Shown: positions 48,097 to 57,152, counted from the first letter of the stretch. The stretch: DNA of 64,000 nucleotides from Anabaena sp. PCC 7108 (GCF_000332135.1 NZ_KB235896.1:4704356-4768355), one strand, 5' to 3'. Made by a program: numbers and translations. The notes: generated from the sequence alone by a model not told the origin.

Positions 48097-48444
48097 ATGC
48101 AAACTAAGCAAAAGGTTACTTTATATCTATCCCCAGAACTGCACAGAAGATTGAAGATTCGATCAGCAGTTGATTCTGAGCCAATGTCGGAACTTGCAGA
48201 ACGCGCTCTTAGTTTCTACCTGACAAATTCAGAATTAGTCGAAGAAATAGAAGCATCTTCCTATGGGCGAACACATAGGGTTTACTCTTGTCCTACTTGT
48301 GAAAGTACACTAGTTTTACGTAATGGGGAATTAGTAGCTTTAGGTAATCAATCAGGAATAATTGGTCAAGAGCATCTGTCCATTGATGAAATGGAGCAAG
48401 ATGAAACCCATCCTAAGGGTGAGGAAGAATTGGTTCCTTGCTAG
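48097..48444 (+). CDS. Ribbon-helix-helix-like small protein
   Basis: The first 50 residues, KVTLYLSPELHRRLKIRSAVDSEPMSELAERALSFYL, resemble a ribbon-helix-helix DNA-binding fold. The C-terminal half has YSCPTCESTLVLRNGELVAL, a half zinc-knuckle with one CxxC. The rest is acidic. It precedes the ycf46 homologue by 89 bp on the same strand and may be its regulator or partner; that is inference from position. The 115-residue protein has no membrane segment. Confidence 0.75.
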   Translation: MQTKQKVTLYLSPELHRRLKIRSAVDSEPMSELAERALSFYLTNSELVEEIEASSYGRTHRVYSCPTCESTLVLRNGELVALGNQSGIIGQEHLSIDEMEQDETHPKGEEELVPC

Positions 48445-48533
48445 GTAGGAATGATGAAGAATAAGTTTTTAGGTTGTCTTTATCAACAGCGATGACTGTA
48501 CTGTCTCTATAAGGTCTCAAGTAGGTCGATTGT

Positions 48534-50045
48534 ATGAAAGAAGAGCTCAATATTTTAATTCAAGCTCAATACCCTCTAATCTACCTTGTGACCTCCGAGG
48601 AAGAGCGGGCAGAGCAAGCAATTTCCACGATCGCTCAATTGTTAAAGCCCCAACGCCGGGTATATGTTTGGACTGTAACTCATGGCATCATTGAGTATGG
48701 TCAACCTCGGAATACAACGCAACATAATACAGTGTCTCCCGAAGCGGCGATTGATTGGATTATTCGTCAAAAAGAACCAAGTATATTTATTCTTAAAGAT
48801 TTACATCCGTTTATTGATGCGCCAGCAACAACGAGATCGCTACGGGATGCGATCGCTAGTTTCAAGGGAATGCAAAAGAACATCATTTTGATGTCTCCCA
48901 TGCAGCAAGTACCCATCGAACTAGAAAAAGAGGTTGTTGTCCTAGACTTCCAACTGCCAGATATGGCTGAGTTGAACAAAGTTTTAACTAACCACCAAGA
49001 ACAGCATCGTGGCCGAAGACTAACCACCGAGGCGCGAGAAAAACTTCTCAGAGCAGCTTTAGGTCTAACTAAAGACGAATCTGAAAAAGTGTACCGTAAG
49101 GCTCAGGTAACTACCGGACGACTAACGGAAGATGAAGTAGATATAGTTCTATCTGAGAAGAAACAACTGATTCGGCGTAATGGCATTCTTGAGTACATCG
49201 AAGAAGATGAAACCATTGATGCTATTGGTGGCTTGGATGAATTGAAAAAGTGGCTTAAACAACGCTCTAACGCCTTTACAGAAAGAGCGAGAGAGTATGG
49301 TTTGCCTCAACCTAAGGGGATGTTGATTCTCGGTGTTCCCGGTTGTGGTAAGTCACTAATTGCCAAAACTACCTCCCGTTTATGGGGTTTACCAATCTTG
49401 CGGTTAGATATGGGGCGGGTATACGACGGCTCAATGGTGGGTCGAAGTGAAGCAAATCTGCGAAACGCCCTGAAAACAGCAGAATCAATTTCCCCTACGA
49501 TTCTGTTTATCGACGAGTTGGATAAATCTTTTGCGGGTAGTGGTGGTTCTGGCGATTCCGATGGGGGAACATCAAATAGAATTTTCGGTTCTTTCCTCAC
49601 CTGGATGCAAGAAAAGAAATCTCCAGTTTTCGTAATGGCGACTGCTAACCGCGTGGAACGCCTACCTGGAGAGTTTTTGAGGAAAGGTCGCTTTGATGAA
49701 ATTTTCTTTGTGGATCTGCCCACACCTGAAGAACGTCAGGATATCTTCAACATTCACCTGACCAAACGCCGCGAAGAAATTGCTAGATTTGATTTGGAAC
49801 AACTAGCAAAAATGTCTGACGGCTTCTCTGGGGCAGAAATTGAACAAGCGATTGTGGCGGCGATGTATGAAGCTTTCGCCCAAGATCGGGAGTTCACCCA
49901 ATTAGATATTATTGCTGCATTGAAGTCTACTTTGCCGCTGTCACGAACGATGCAAGAACAGGTCACAGCTTTAAGAGACTGGGCTAGACAGCGTGCTAGA
50001 CCCGCAGCATCCTCCGTCGCTGAATATCAGCGCATGGAGTTTTAA
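48534..50045 (+). CDS. ycf46: AAA ATPase, Ycf46 homologue
   Basis: The 503-residue protein has an N-terminal region typical of Ycf46 (MKEELNILIQAQYPLIYLVT, then EEERAEQAI) and a C-terminal AAA module. Walker A is GVPGCGKS with Lys273, Walker B is TILFIDELDKSFAG, the sensor 1 segment is VFVMATANRVERLPGEFLRKGRFDEIF, and the lid has GFSGAEIEQAI. The homologue in Synechocystis is linked to stress and carbon-uptake regulation. It is followed by ycf35, so the cluster encodes two chloroplast-conserved proteins. Confidence 0.9.
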   Translation: MKEELNILIQAQYPLIYLVTSEEERAEQAISTIAQLLKPQRRVYVWTVTHGIIEYGQPRNTTQHNTVSPEAAIDWIIRQKEPSIFILKDLHPFIDAPATTRSLRDAIASFKGMQKNIILMSPMQQVPIELEKEVVVLDFQLPDMAELNKVLTNHQEQHRGRRLTTEAREKLLRAALGLTKDESEKVYRKAQVTTGRLTEDEVDIVLSEKKQLIRRNGILEYIEEDETIDAIGGLDELKKWLKQRSNAFTERAREYGLPQPKGMLILGVPGCGKSLIAKTTSRLWGLPILRLDMGRVYDGSMVGRSEANLRNALKTAESISPTILFIDELDKSFAGSGGSGDSDGGTSNRIFGSFLTWMQEKKSPVFVMATANRVERLPGEFLRKGRFDEIFFVDLPTPEERQDIFNIHLTKRREEIARFDLEQLAKMSDGFSGAEIEQAIVAAMYEAFAQDREFTQLDIIAALKSTLPLSRTMQEQVTALRDWARQRARPAASSVAEYQRMEF

Positions 50046-50076
50046 AAGCTTTCTCCTGCAATGTCAGGGGGGAAAG

Positions 50077-50130
50077 GTTAGCTACAAAGCTAACAGTTAG
50101 GAAAAAAGCCGCTCCCAATTAATGCGGCTT
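50077..50130 (+). other. Two hairpins between ycf46 and ycf35
   Basis: GTTAGC at 50077 pairs with GCTAAC at 50089, and AAGCCGC at 50106 pairs with GCGGCTT at 50124. Neither is followed by T residues on the + strand. They may be processing or stability elements between the two genes rather than terminators. Confidence 0.45.
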
Positions 50131-50188
50131 GGCTGAAAAGAAACCGTTGTCGTTTTTCTCATCAATCTTCTCATTGGAGGAAACCCAA

Positions 50189-50539
50189 ATGTCTCACTTT
50201 AGCACTCTGCGTACCAAGATCACCGATGCCGAAATTCTTAAGTCTTCTTTGCGCGACTTAGGTATCAGCGTCAAGACAGAAGCTGATGTTCGTGGTTATA
50301 ACGGTCAGCGTGTACGTTCCGACATCGTTGCTGTATTGGAAGGCGAGTACGATTTAGGTTGGTCTCGCAACAGTGATGGTTCTTTTGACCTTATCGCTGA
50401 CTTGTGGGGTGTTGCTAAGAAGCACAACCAAACCGAGTTGATCAACTCTATTAACCAAAAATACGCCGTTAACAAGACTTTGACTGAAGTAAAACAGCGC
50501 GGTCTGCAAAACGCCAATGTCAAATTGGTATTGCAATAA
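50189..50539 (+). CDS. ycf35: DUF1257 protein, Ycf35 homologue
   Basis: The 116-residue protein begins MSHFSTLRTKITDAEILKSS, which is typical of the DUF1257 (Ycf35) family. It continues GISVKTEADVRGYNGQRVRSDIVAVLEGEYDLGWSRN. I chose the ATG at 50189 because GGAGG lies eight bases before it; the frame is open 20 codons further, but that part overlaps the upstream hairpins. The function is unknown; it is conserved in plastids and cyanobacteria. A strong terminator follows. Confidence 0.92.
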   Translation: MSHFSTLRTKITDAEILKSSLRDLGISVKTEADVRGYNGQRVRSDIVAVLEGEYDLGWSRNSDGSFDLIADLWGVAKKHNQTELINSINQKYAVNKTLTEVKQRGLQNANVKLVLQ

Positions 50540-50568
50540 TATTTTCTCTGCGCGTTCCCAAAGCTGAA

Positions 50569-50607
50569 CGGGTTAACCATGTAATAGCGGTTAGCCCGCT
50601 TTTTTTG
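50569..50607 (+). terminator. Rho-independent terminator after ycf35
   Basis: CGGGTTAACC at 50569-50578 pairs with GGTTAGCCCG at 50589-50598 (one G-U pair) around a 10-base loop and is followed by C and seven T residues. It is the clearest intrinsic terminator in the window. Confidence 0.85.
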
Positions 50608-50726
50608 TCTGAATCAGGATTTACAGGATTAAAGGATGTACAGGATTTGATAATAAAATGATGTCTTAATTTATCAACAAAAATGATAAAGTATCATCAA
50701 TCTCTTTTAACTTAAATTATTTAATC

Positions 50727-52016
50727 ATGGTTCTTAATTATTTCCACAACATTGTAGAAATTTTACCAGCAATTATTGGATTTTCAATTACTGGAATATT
50801 TATATTAACATCTGTCTTTTCTGTTAAATTCCCTGAATATAATGAAAATCCTCCGGGAATTTTAATCTCAAGTTTTATTTTTATAGTATCTGGCTTTCTC
50901 TTTGAGATTATTTATGATTCTTGGCCTTCAATTCAATGTTGGGCTGAAAATCACCAGAGCATTGCCTTTGTATTTACTATCTCAGGAACTTTGTTTACTG
51001 GTTTCTGTACTAATGGATTTTCAAGAAAATTAGCAGATGATAAAGAAAAGCGAGAAATATCTGTTTTATTTAGAAACTCTATTGATTCACAAGTAAAATC
51101 ATTGAAGATTATTAATCTTTATTTATCATTTGCTTTAACTGAAGAAAATATCAATTGTATGAAAATCTACAAAAATAATCTTCTCACTTCTAAAGCTTAT
51201 GATACAGCATTGAATAAAATAGGTATTTATGATGAAAAAGATACTGATATAATCTCGAAATATTCAAATGAATTACAACAATGTTTCAACTATATTGAAC
51301 GTTTCTTAATTGAATTAGATGAACATATTCAATTTAATGAAACTCATAAGAAAACTCATATTAATGAACCTGAGTATCAACCTCAACATGAGAGAACTTT
51401 AATAATTGTTAAAATTGCCATTTTGACAACTTCTATTTCTGGTATATTCACAAGCTACTATTTATCAAAACGTTATTTGAATAATAATTTAGGGAAGTTA
51501 CAGGATGAATTTTTTAATTATTATGAAGAGATACTAGATAAGTTTAAAGAGGAATTACGTTTGAGTGAATTCAATATAATGAATAGAGTTATTTCTAGTG
51601 ATTTATTTGATAAACTAAAATATATAAGAAATAATTTTATTGAAAGTAGCAATAATTATAATGTATCCTCCCGAAAACCTATATATCTCTGTAGACTTAT
51701 TATAAAAGAACCAGTTGGCAATTTTGGCGTTGCTGATTTCGGGTATGATTTTGATTTATTAGCGATCGCTCAACTACTACATTATCAATACTTCAGATTA
51801 TTAGATTTTTATTTTCATACCTTGATTCAGCAACGCCCAAAATTGCCAAAATTGTATATCAACCATACAGATGATATTGTAACATTTGGTGAATCACCAG
51901 AAGATGTAAAAAATAACTGTAATAGTATAATTGAAGATTTAAAAAATAAGCATAATTTGGAAACAGAAATTCAATATTCTGATATAATTCCTGAAATCAT
52001 TTCTCCTTGGAAGTAA
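50727..52016 (+). CDS. Hypothetical membrane protein, 429 aa
   Basis: I do not recognise a family. Three hydrophobic segments lie near the N-terminus (about residues 10-32, 45-63 and 77-95), then a long soluble region with Lys/Asn/Ile-rich helices, and another short hydrophobic stretch near residues 226-246 (IIVKIAILTTSISGIFTSYYL). The C-terminal 180 residues are mixed. Codon and base use is strongly AT-rich compared with its neighbours, which suggests foreign origin. A 118-codon gene follows 123 bp downstream on the same strand. Confidence 0.75.
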   Translation: MVLNYFHNIVEILPAIIGFSITGIFILTSVFSVKFPEYNENPPGILISSFIFIVSGFLFEIIYDSWPSIQCWAENHQSIAFVFTISGTLFTGFCTNGFSRKLADDKEKREISVLFRNSIDSQVKSLKIINLYLSFALTEENINCMKIYKNNLLTSKAYDTALNKIGIYDEKDTDIISKYSNELQQCFNYIERFLIELDEHIQFNETHKKTHINEPEYQPQHERTLIIVKIAILTTSISGIFTSYYLSKRYLNNNLGKLQDEFFNYYEEILDKFKEELRLSEFNIMNRVISSDLFDKLKYIRNNFIESSNNYNVSSRKPIYLCRLIIKEPVGNFGVADFGYDFDLLAIAQLLHYQYFRLLDFYFHTLIQQRPKLPKLYINHTDDIVTFGESPEDVKNNCNSIIEDLKNKHNLETEIQYSDIIPEIISPWK

Positions 52017-52139
52017 GTAATTTATTTAAACCCTAAATCATGGAGAATTTTAGCAAAATATGTTAGCTTTGCTAAAGGCTGATGTACTTGTAAAATATTC
52101 CAATAATAGTTACTAAGGTGCGTAATAGGATAAAAAATC

Positions 52140-52496
52140 ATGTGGGAAGCTTTTGGAGTATCTGTATTTGGGAAAGTAATTAATTATATTACTGATGATG
52201 TACTTTATGAAGCTGAAAAAGCTGTTACTATTTCAAAATTTGCACAGAAAGCTATAGAAATTTTAGATGCTGTACCTAGCATATCTCATTGTCATGACAG
52301 AGATTTTAAATGGTCTAGACCTATATTTGTACTGAAAGATGGTACTGTAGTTAAAATTTGCAAAAACGTTATTGGACTTAACCATATTTTTCTAGCTGAT
52401 AATCATGGGTATCTAATTTTTGGTGGGTTTGTAAATTGGAGTAATTCAGGTAATCTGAAAAATGCAATAAATCGAATTAAAAATGAATTAACATAA
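52140..52496 (+). CDS. Hypothetical protein, 118 aa
   Basis: The product begins MWEAFGVSVFGKVINYITDD and contains a helix (YEAEKAVTISKFAQKAIEILDAV) and a beta-rich segment (WSRPIFVLKDGTVVKICKNVIGLNHIFLADNHGYLIFGGFV). I do not recognise the family. It is AT-rich like the preceding 429-residue gene and on the same strand, so they may belong together. Confidence 0.65.
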   Translation: MWEAFGVSVFGKVINYITDDVLYEAEKAVTISKFAQKAIEILDAVPSISHCHDRDFKWSRPIFVLKDGTVVKICKNVIGLNHIFLADNHGYLIFGGFVNWSNSGNLKNAINRIKNELT

Positions 52497-52639
52497 GTGA
52501 AATCAACAAAACTTTGGGAAAGTTGATACTAAAGTGATTGCTCACAGCTTTATTTAATCAATAATGAAATGATACTTTATTTATCAACAGAAAATTTATG
52601 AAAGTGGAAAATATTAATTGTAATTAGGAGTCCAAAATC

Positions 52640-52912
52640 ATGAACTCTCTTGAATTAAGACAAAAAATTGAACAAAATTTATTAACGATTTCACCAGAAA
52701 ATTTAAAATTGATTGATGAATTTGTGGAATTCATTAAATATAAACAAGAAACAAGTTCATTAGAAACAACTAACTATAGGCCAGCTACAGGACTTTCAAT
52801 TTTACGTCATGCTGGTACATGGGTAGGGGACGACTTAGAAGAATGTCTGGAGTTAGTCTCTGAAACCAGAGGTAAAGTGAAAATTAATAATCGTATTAAT
52901 CCTTTTGAGTGA
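52640..52912 (+). CDS. VapB/DUF2281-like antitoxin
   Basis: The 90-residue protein starts MNSLELRQKIEQNLLTISPE and has LKLIDEFVEFIKYKQ and the typical end ILRHAGTWVGDDLEECLELVSETRGKVKI. Proteins of this kind are antitoxins that normally precede a PIN-domain toxin by a stop/start overlap. Here the overlap is intact (TGATG), but the toxin is only a 12-codon stub. It is therefore an antitoxin without its toxin. Confidence 0.75.
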   Translation: MNSLELRQKIEQNLLTISPENLKLIDEFVEFIKYKQETSSLETTNYRPATGLSILRHAGTWVGDDLEECLELVSETRGKVKINNRINPFE

Positions 52913-52950
52913 TGTATCTTTTAGACACTATATGGGTATCAATCAGATAA
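52912..52950. pseudogene. Joined 5' stubs of two convergent PIN toxins
   Basis: On the + strand the ATG at 52912 overlaps the antitoxin stop and reads MYLLDT, the usual start of VapC toxins, before a stop at 52948. On the - strand the codons just after the second antitoxin stop read NYLIDTHI, again a VapC-type start, but its initiation codon is ATA instead of ATG. The two stubs meet at about 52929. No room is left for either toxin, so a single deletion appears to have removed both. Confidence 0.65.
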
Positions 52951-52951
52951 T

Positions 52952-53155
<204 letters not shown>

Positions 53156-53231
53156 TTAATTATTAGGGTGATTTCTGCTTTTTAGTATAGCAGGATTTTT
53201 ATTGTTAAGTTTGTTGTGATTCAGACAATGA

Positions 53232-53546
53232 TTATGAATGCAAGTCTTCACGCCATGTAAAAATAATTTTCTCCTCAGCTTGCCTAAATTCAATATTGAA
53301 TTTATCAAATACAACTTCTCTTCCCAATAGCAATTGTTCTCCGCCTGTATTGGTTTGTAACCATGCTACAGGAGCAATAACATTATGTCCATCAATCGTC
53401 ATTTCTACATTACGTAAAACGTACTCAACTCTGCCACCTATAGTTTCTGCTAATAAAGTTGATTCTGCATCAACTAAAGCATAGCCTAAATCTTGACCTA
53501 CTTTCAAGGAAATTAAACTCAATTCATCACCAGAATCTACTAACAT
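53232..53546 (-). CDS. Retropepsin-like aspartyl protease domain protein
   Basis: The 104-residue product begins MLVDSGDELSLISLKVGQDL, with the DSG motif of clan AA aspartic proteases close to the start, and has LLLGREVVFDKFNIEF near the end, matching the second conserved strand. Related small proteins usually have 20-30 residues before the Asp-Ser/Thr-Gly motif. Here an in-frame stop at 20 codons upstream limits the extension and no ribosome binding site is visible, so the start may be wrong or the gene 5'-truncated. Confidence 0.6.
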   Translation of the reverse strand: MLVDSGDELSLISLKVGQDLGYALVDAESTLLAETIGGRVEYVLRNVEMTIDGHNVIAPVAWLQTNTGGEQLLLGREVVFDKFNIEFRQAEEKIIFTWREDLHS

Positions 53547-53600
53547 TGTTGTAGAAAATTCTATATCTCTGTGCTTTAAATTAACACTATAATTTGGTTG

Positions 53601-53864
53601 CTAATCATGACGAGCAACAGTGCGAAAGCGAATTGGTAAAATTTCTACAGAAGCAGTGCGACGGGGAACTAAATAAATTAAAAACGTCTGTTTTGCTGCA
53701 TTCGCTAATTCTAAAACTTCGCGTAAGTTTTCGCTATGTGCAATTATGCCATTAGCATTATAAGCAACATATTGATTTTTATATAAATCTAATAACATTT
53801 GGCGGTTGTGATTCAACCACTTGAGTATTTCATCGGTTTCGCTTTTAGAGGCTGTTGTGTTCAT
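53601..53864 (-). CDS. Small protein of DUF5678-like type
   Basis: The protein of 87 residues contains LLDLYKNQYVAYNANGIIAHSENLREVLELANA, the pattern of small proteins annotated as DUF5678: an aromatic-rich strand pair followed by a helix. It is often found upstream of small aspartyl protease-like genes in cyanobacteria, as here (54 bp). Function unknown. Confidence 0.65.
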   Translation of the reverse strand: MNTTASKSETDEILKWLNHNRQMLLDLYKNQYVAYNANGIIAHSENLREVLELANAAKQTFLIYLVPRRTASVEILPIRFRTVARHD

Positions 53865-53953
53865 ATTCTTTGCTTTTTTCTATAAAGACAGTTTATATCA
53901 CTATACTTATTTTGTTATAAAATAAATGCAAGTAAATCTGGCTTAGGTTTTTT

Positions 53954-54568
53954 ATGAGTTCCCGTCGCATTCTGAAAGCTGGTGAATCTTATCCTTTCAG
54001 CCGATATTTTGAATTATCTTTTACTATTGATGATATTTTAGCGGAATTAAACTGCACTATTGAAAGGAAAAATTTAACATTACCTGAATCTTCAGAAACT
54101 TTAAATTTACAGTTTTTACAGCACCAGATTCAGCGTAATTTATCTCACATAGATTTAGTGAATGAAACTACTAGACGTGAGGCTTTAATTGGTCCCATTC
54201 TGTTTGAGGTATGTGATTTAACTAATCAGCGACTGAATATAGAATATTCCATTGCAGTAAATGATTATTTGAAAGGAACTGTAGATTATTATATTGCAGC
54301 ACCTCAAAATTTATTAGTTATTGAAGCAAAACAATCAGATTTAGTGAGGGGATTTACTCAACTTGCTATTGAATTAATCGCACTTGATCAATGGACAAAA
54401 TCTACTTCTGAGCTTATTTATGGAGCAGTTACGACTGGTGAAGATTGGCGTTTTGGAGTTTATAACCGCACAAGTCGTCAAGTAACTCAAGACCAAAAAC
54501 GTTATCGAGTTCCAGAAGATTTATCAACACTTGTGAATATTCTTATGAGTATTATTTCTGCATCATAA
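53954..54568 (+). CDS. PD-(D/E)XK nuclease-like protein
   Basis: The protein of 204 residues has GTVDYYIAAPQNLLVIEAKQSD at its centre; the Asp and the Glu-Ala-Lys form the typical nuclease core D-(x)n-ExK. A helical N-terminal half carries HIDLVNETTRREALIGPILFEV. The C-terminal half contains a run of helix and strand (FTQLAIELIALDQWTK, then ELIYGAVTTGEDWRFGVY), consistent with a restriction-like fold. No methyltransferase is adjacent. The activity is inferred only. Confidence 0.7.
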   Translation: MSSRRILKAGESYPFSRYFELSFTIDDILAELNCTIERKNLTLPESSETLNLQFLQHQIQRNLSHIDLVNETTRREALIGPILFEVCDLTNQRLNIEYSIAVNDYLKGTVDYYIAAPQNLLVIEAKQSDLVRGFTQLAIELIALDQWTKSTSELIYGAVTTGEDWRFGVYNRTSRQVTQDQKRYRVPEDLSTLVNILMSIISAS

Positions 54569-54600
54569 ATTATGGCAACATTTACTAACTGATAATTGAT

Positions 54601-54714
54601 TTATCGCAAACAACGAATTGCTTCTAATAATCCTCTAGCTTTATTCAGCGTTTCTTCGTATTCCTTTTCTGGTTCGGAATCAGCGACTAAACCGACACCC
54701 GCTTGGACTGTGAC
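54601..54714 (-). pseudogene. Second copy of the trpE 3' end
   Basis: These 114 bp repeat the last 38 codons (stop included) of trpE, whose own end is at 54998-55111, with eight base differences. Seven of the eight are silent in the trpE frame. The copy is in the same orientation and lies 280 bp downstream of the real end. Because the changes are mainly silent, the two ends probably diverged in separate functional genes and were brought together by recombination. Confidence 0.85.
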
Positions 54715-54946
54715 AGTCTTGAGCTACTAACATCGCATTGATGTGAGTGAAAATTCTGTCTAACTCTCCAATAGCTTCCAATTCTATAACTTCCTCTGAA
54801 GTCAGCAAATCAGCTTTTTTTCTATCCAAAAGTTCTTCCATTCGCTTTTGGAGTTCATCATTAAATTTAAATAAATTGAATTTATCTACCTTTTCAACTT
54901 TAATCCGACCAAGTAACGTTGAAGGTCTACTAATAGCTGGTATCAT
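54680..54946 (-). CDS. Small protein fused at its end to the trpE remnant
   Basis: The first 75 residues ([20 protein letters not shown], then [35 protein letters not shown]) are a plausible small helical protein of the kind found near antitoxin-like genes. From residue 76 on the reading frame runs into the antisense of nothing but the duplicated trpE end, so the last 12 residues are probably new. It lies between the two copies of the trpE end and was presumably carried in with one of them. Family not recognised. Confidence 0.6.
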   Translation of the reverse strand: MIPAISRPSTLLGRIKVEKVDKFNLFKFNDELQKRMEELLDRKKADLLTSEEVIELEAIGELDRIFTHINAMLVAQDCHSPSGCRFSR

Positions 54947-54997
54947 TGTGTAGCTCCAGTATTGATTTTAATTTCCCTTCTTCTTAGAAAGTGGAGT

Positions 54998-56512
54998 TTA
55001 TCGCAAACAACGAATCGCTTCTAACAATCCTCTAGCTTTATTTAGTGTTTCTTCGTATTCTTTTTCTGGTTCGGAATCAGCTACTAAACCGGCACCTGCT
55101 TGGACTGTGACGGTATGATTATGCAATACCATCGTCCGAATAGCGATCGCACTATTTAATTGTCCTTCAAAATCATAATACCCATACACACCAGAATATA
55201 CACCCCGGCGACTTGGTTCTAATTCGTTAATGATTTCCATCGCTCTGATTTTCGGCGCACCGCTGACTGTACCGGCGGGGAAGCTGGCTTTAAGTAAATC
55301 CCAGGCTGTTTTGTCATTTGCTAATTTACCCACCACATTACTGACAATGTGCATGACATGGGAATAGCGTTCAACTACCATCAATTCATCAACTTTCACG
55401 CTACCGCTTTCGCACACACGCCCCAAATCATTGCGTCCTAAATCAACTAACATGACGTGTTCAGCAACTTCTTTGGGGTCTTGGAGTAAATCTTCAGCGA
55501 AAGCCGCATCTTCTTGGGTTGTCTTCCCTCTGGGTCTTGTCCCAGCAATGGGGCGGACTGTGGCGATTATACCCCCATCAGGGTGGCATTCTGCCTTCAC
55601 CATGACTTCAGGACTAGAACCGATAATTTGCCAATCCTTGAAGTTAAAATACGCCATGTAAGGTGAAGGATTGATTTGGCGCAAAGAACGATAAAGGGCG
55701 AAGGGATTCCCTGTATATTCTGTAGATAAGCGTTGAGAAATGACGACTTGGAAGATATCACCAGCTTTGATATATTCTTTTGCTTTTTCGACACTGGCGC
55801 AGAAATCGGGACGGGTGAAGTTGCTGGTGTATTCCTCTATTCCTGCTTTCGGTTTGTTTCCGGGGGCTGTCCAAGCTAATTTGGTATCTTGTGGCGATAG
55901 AGGTAAAGATAGCTTGCTGACCATTTCCTGAATGCGATCGCTCGCCTTTTGATAAGCTACCTCTAAATTAACTTCTAGGTCACGTAAATCAGCATATGCG
56001 ATCGCCCAAATTTTCCGTTTTACCTGGTCGAAAACCAATAACTGGTCTACCTGCATCCACAATCCATCAGGTATATTCCGCTCATCTTGGGGATGAATTG
56101 GTACACGCGGCTCAATCCAATTAATTAACTCATAACCCCAAAACCCGAATAAACCGCCAATTCCTGAAGGTAGTTGTGGTAATTTTACTGGGTGATAAGG
56201 TGCTAAACATTTAGATAAAACTGTAAAAGGATCACCTGTAAAAACTTGCTCAGAACCATCTCGATGTGTTTGAGTAGTTTTATCACCTCTAGCTTCCAAA
56301 ATCCAGAGAGGATCACAACCTAGCAAACTATAACGTCCTAGTTTTTCTCCACCTTCCACCGATTCCAGCAAAAAGCTATAAGGTTGCTCTGCACATACTT
56401 TATACCAAGCAGAAACGGGGGTATCTAAGTCAGCTACCCATTCTTGATATACAGGGACAAAGTTACCTTGTAAAGCGAGTTTTTGAAACTGGGTGAAATC
56501 GGGGAAAATCAT
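54998..56512 (-). CDS. trpE: Anthranilate synthase component I
   Basis: TrpE makes anthranilate from chorismate with the TrpG amidotransferase. The N-terminal domain has the LLES tryptophan-feedback motif (FLLESVEGGEKLGRYSLLG) and the C-terminal domain has DIFQVVISQRLSTEY, PIAGTRPRGKTTQED, NDLGRVCESGSVKV and SGAPKIRAMEIINELE. The 504-residue length is normal. trpG is not in the window. The last 38 codons exist a second time downstream. Confidence 0.97.
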   Translation of the reverse strand: MIFPDFTQFQKLALQGNFVPVYQEWVADLDTPVSAWYKVCAEQPYSFLLESVEGGEKLGRYSLLGCDPLWILEARGDKTTQTHRDGSEQVFTGDPFTVLSKCLAPYHPVKLPQLPSGIGGLFGFWGYELINWIEPRVPIHPQDERNIPDGLWMQVDQLLVFDQVKRKIWAIAYADLRDLEVNLEVAYQKASDRIQEMVSKLSLPLSPQDTKLAWTAPGNKPKAGIEEYTSNFTRPDFCASVEKAKEYIKAGDIFQVVISQRLSTEYTGNPFALYRSLRQINPSPYMAYFNFKDWQIIGSSPEVMVKAECHPDGGIIATVRPIAGTRPRGKTTQEDAAFAEDLLQDPKEVAEHVMLVDLGRNDLGRVCESGSVKVDELMVVERYSHVMHIVSNVVGKLANDKTAWDLLKASFPAGTVSGAPKIRAMEIINELEPSRRGVYSGVYGYYDFEGQLNSAIAIRTMVLHNHTVTVQAGAGLVADSEPEKEYEETLNKARGLLEAIRCLR

Positions 56513-56732
56513 AAATAATTAACAATTAATACTTAAAAATTAACAATTACGAACGAGTTATTGGCTATGGGTAATTGGTAAAAGTTTTTCTTTTTCCCCA
56601 TTACCCATTAACCACTACTTAACGATTAATTCACAACGGCGTAAATCAAACAACAATTAAAAATTCGTGAACAGCTTGTTGAGTCTGCTTTTTTAATTTT
56701 TAATTGTTAATTTTTAATTCCGCCCTGCGGTA

Positions 56733-57152
56733 CTATGCATCGTAAGTAGCTTTACCACTGAACTTCAGTTGTGCAGGACTGGGGTTTTGACCAATTCTGC
56801 GAGGTACAAAGCGGACTTGTTCACGACCAGGGTTGACTTTTTCAGGGAAGACACCATCAGCTGGGTGAATAGCAGTGGTTTCGCCGTTGGGAAGAATCCG
56901 GTAAACTTTGTAATCCGTGATTTTGAATTTACGGAGTTGAGCGCCCAAAGCGATGCCATATTCTTTCCGAGCGATATAAAGCAGGTTTTCGCCTTTAACC
57001 ATCGTGGCTGCGCCACCTGTAGGCATTTCAAAAACTTGCTCTTTAGGGCTAGTCCAAGTGATAGCGTACTTTTCTTCTTCTTGTGCTTTTTTTAGCAATC
57101 CGCCAGTGCTGCCACCGAAAAGTGGAGTTTTACCAGTAAGAGTGTCTGCCAT
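56733..57152 (-). CDS. psaD: Photosystem I reaction centre subunit II
   Basis: PsaD binds the stromal face of photosystem I and docks ferredoxin. The protein begins [20 protein letters not shown] and has [58 protein letters not shown] and [19 protein letters not shown]. The 139-residue length is right for cyanobacteria. The start is the ATG at 57152; an in-frame extension of 13 codons upstream is not conserved. Confidence 0.97.
   Translation of the reverse strand: MADTLTGKTPLFGGSTGGLLKKAQEEEKYAITWTSPKEQVFEMPTGGAATMVKGENLLYIARKEYGIALGAQLRKFKITDYKVYRILPNGETTAIHPADGVFPEKVNPGREQVRFVPRRIGQNPSPAQLKFSGKATYDA

Noticed and set aside
50104-50131. Terminator between ycf46 and ycf35
   Set aside because: The hairpin is sound, but on the coding strand it is not followed by T residues.
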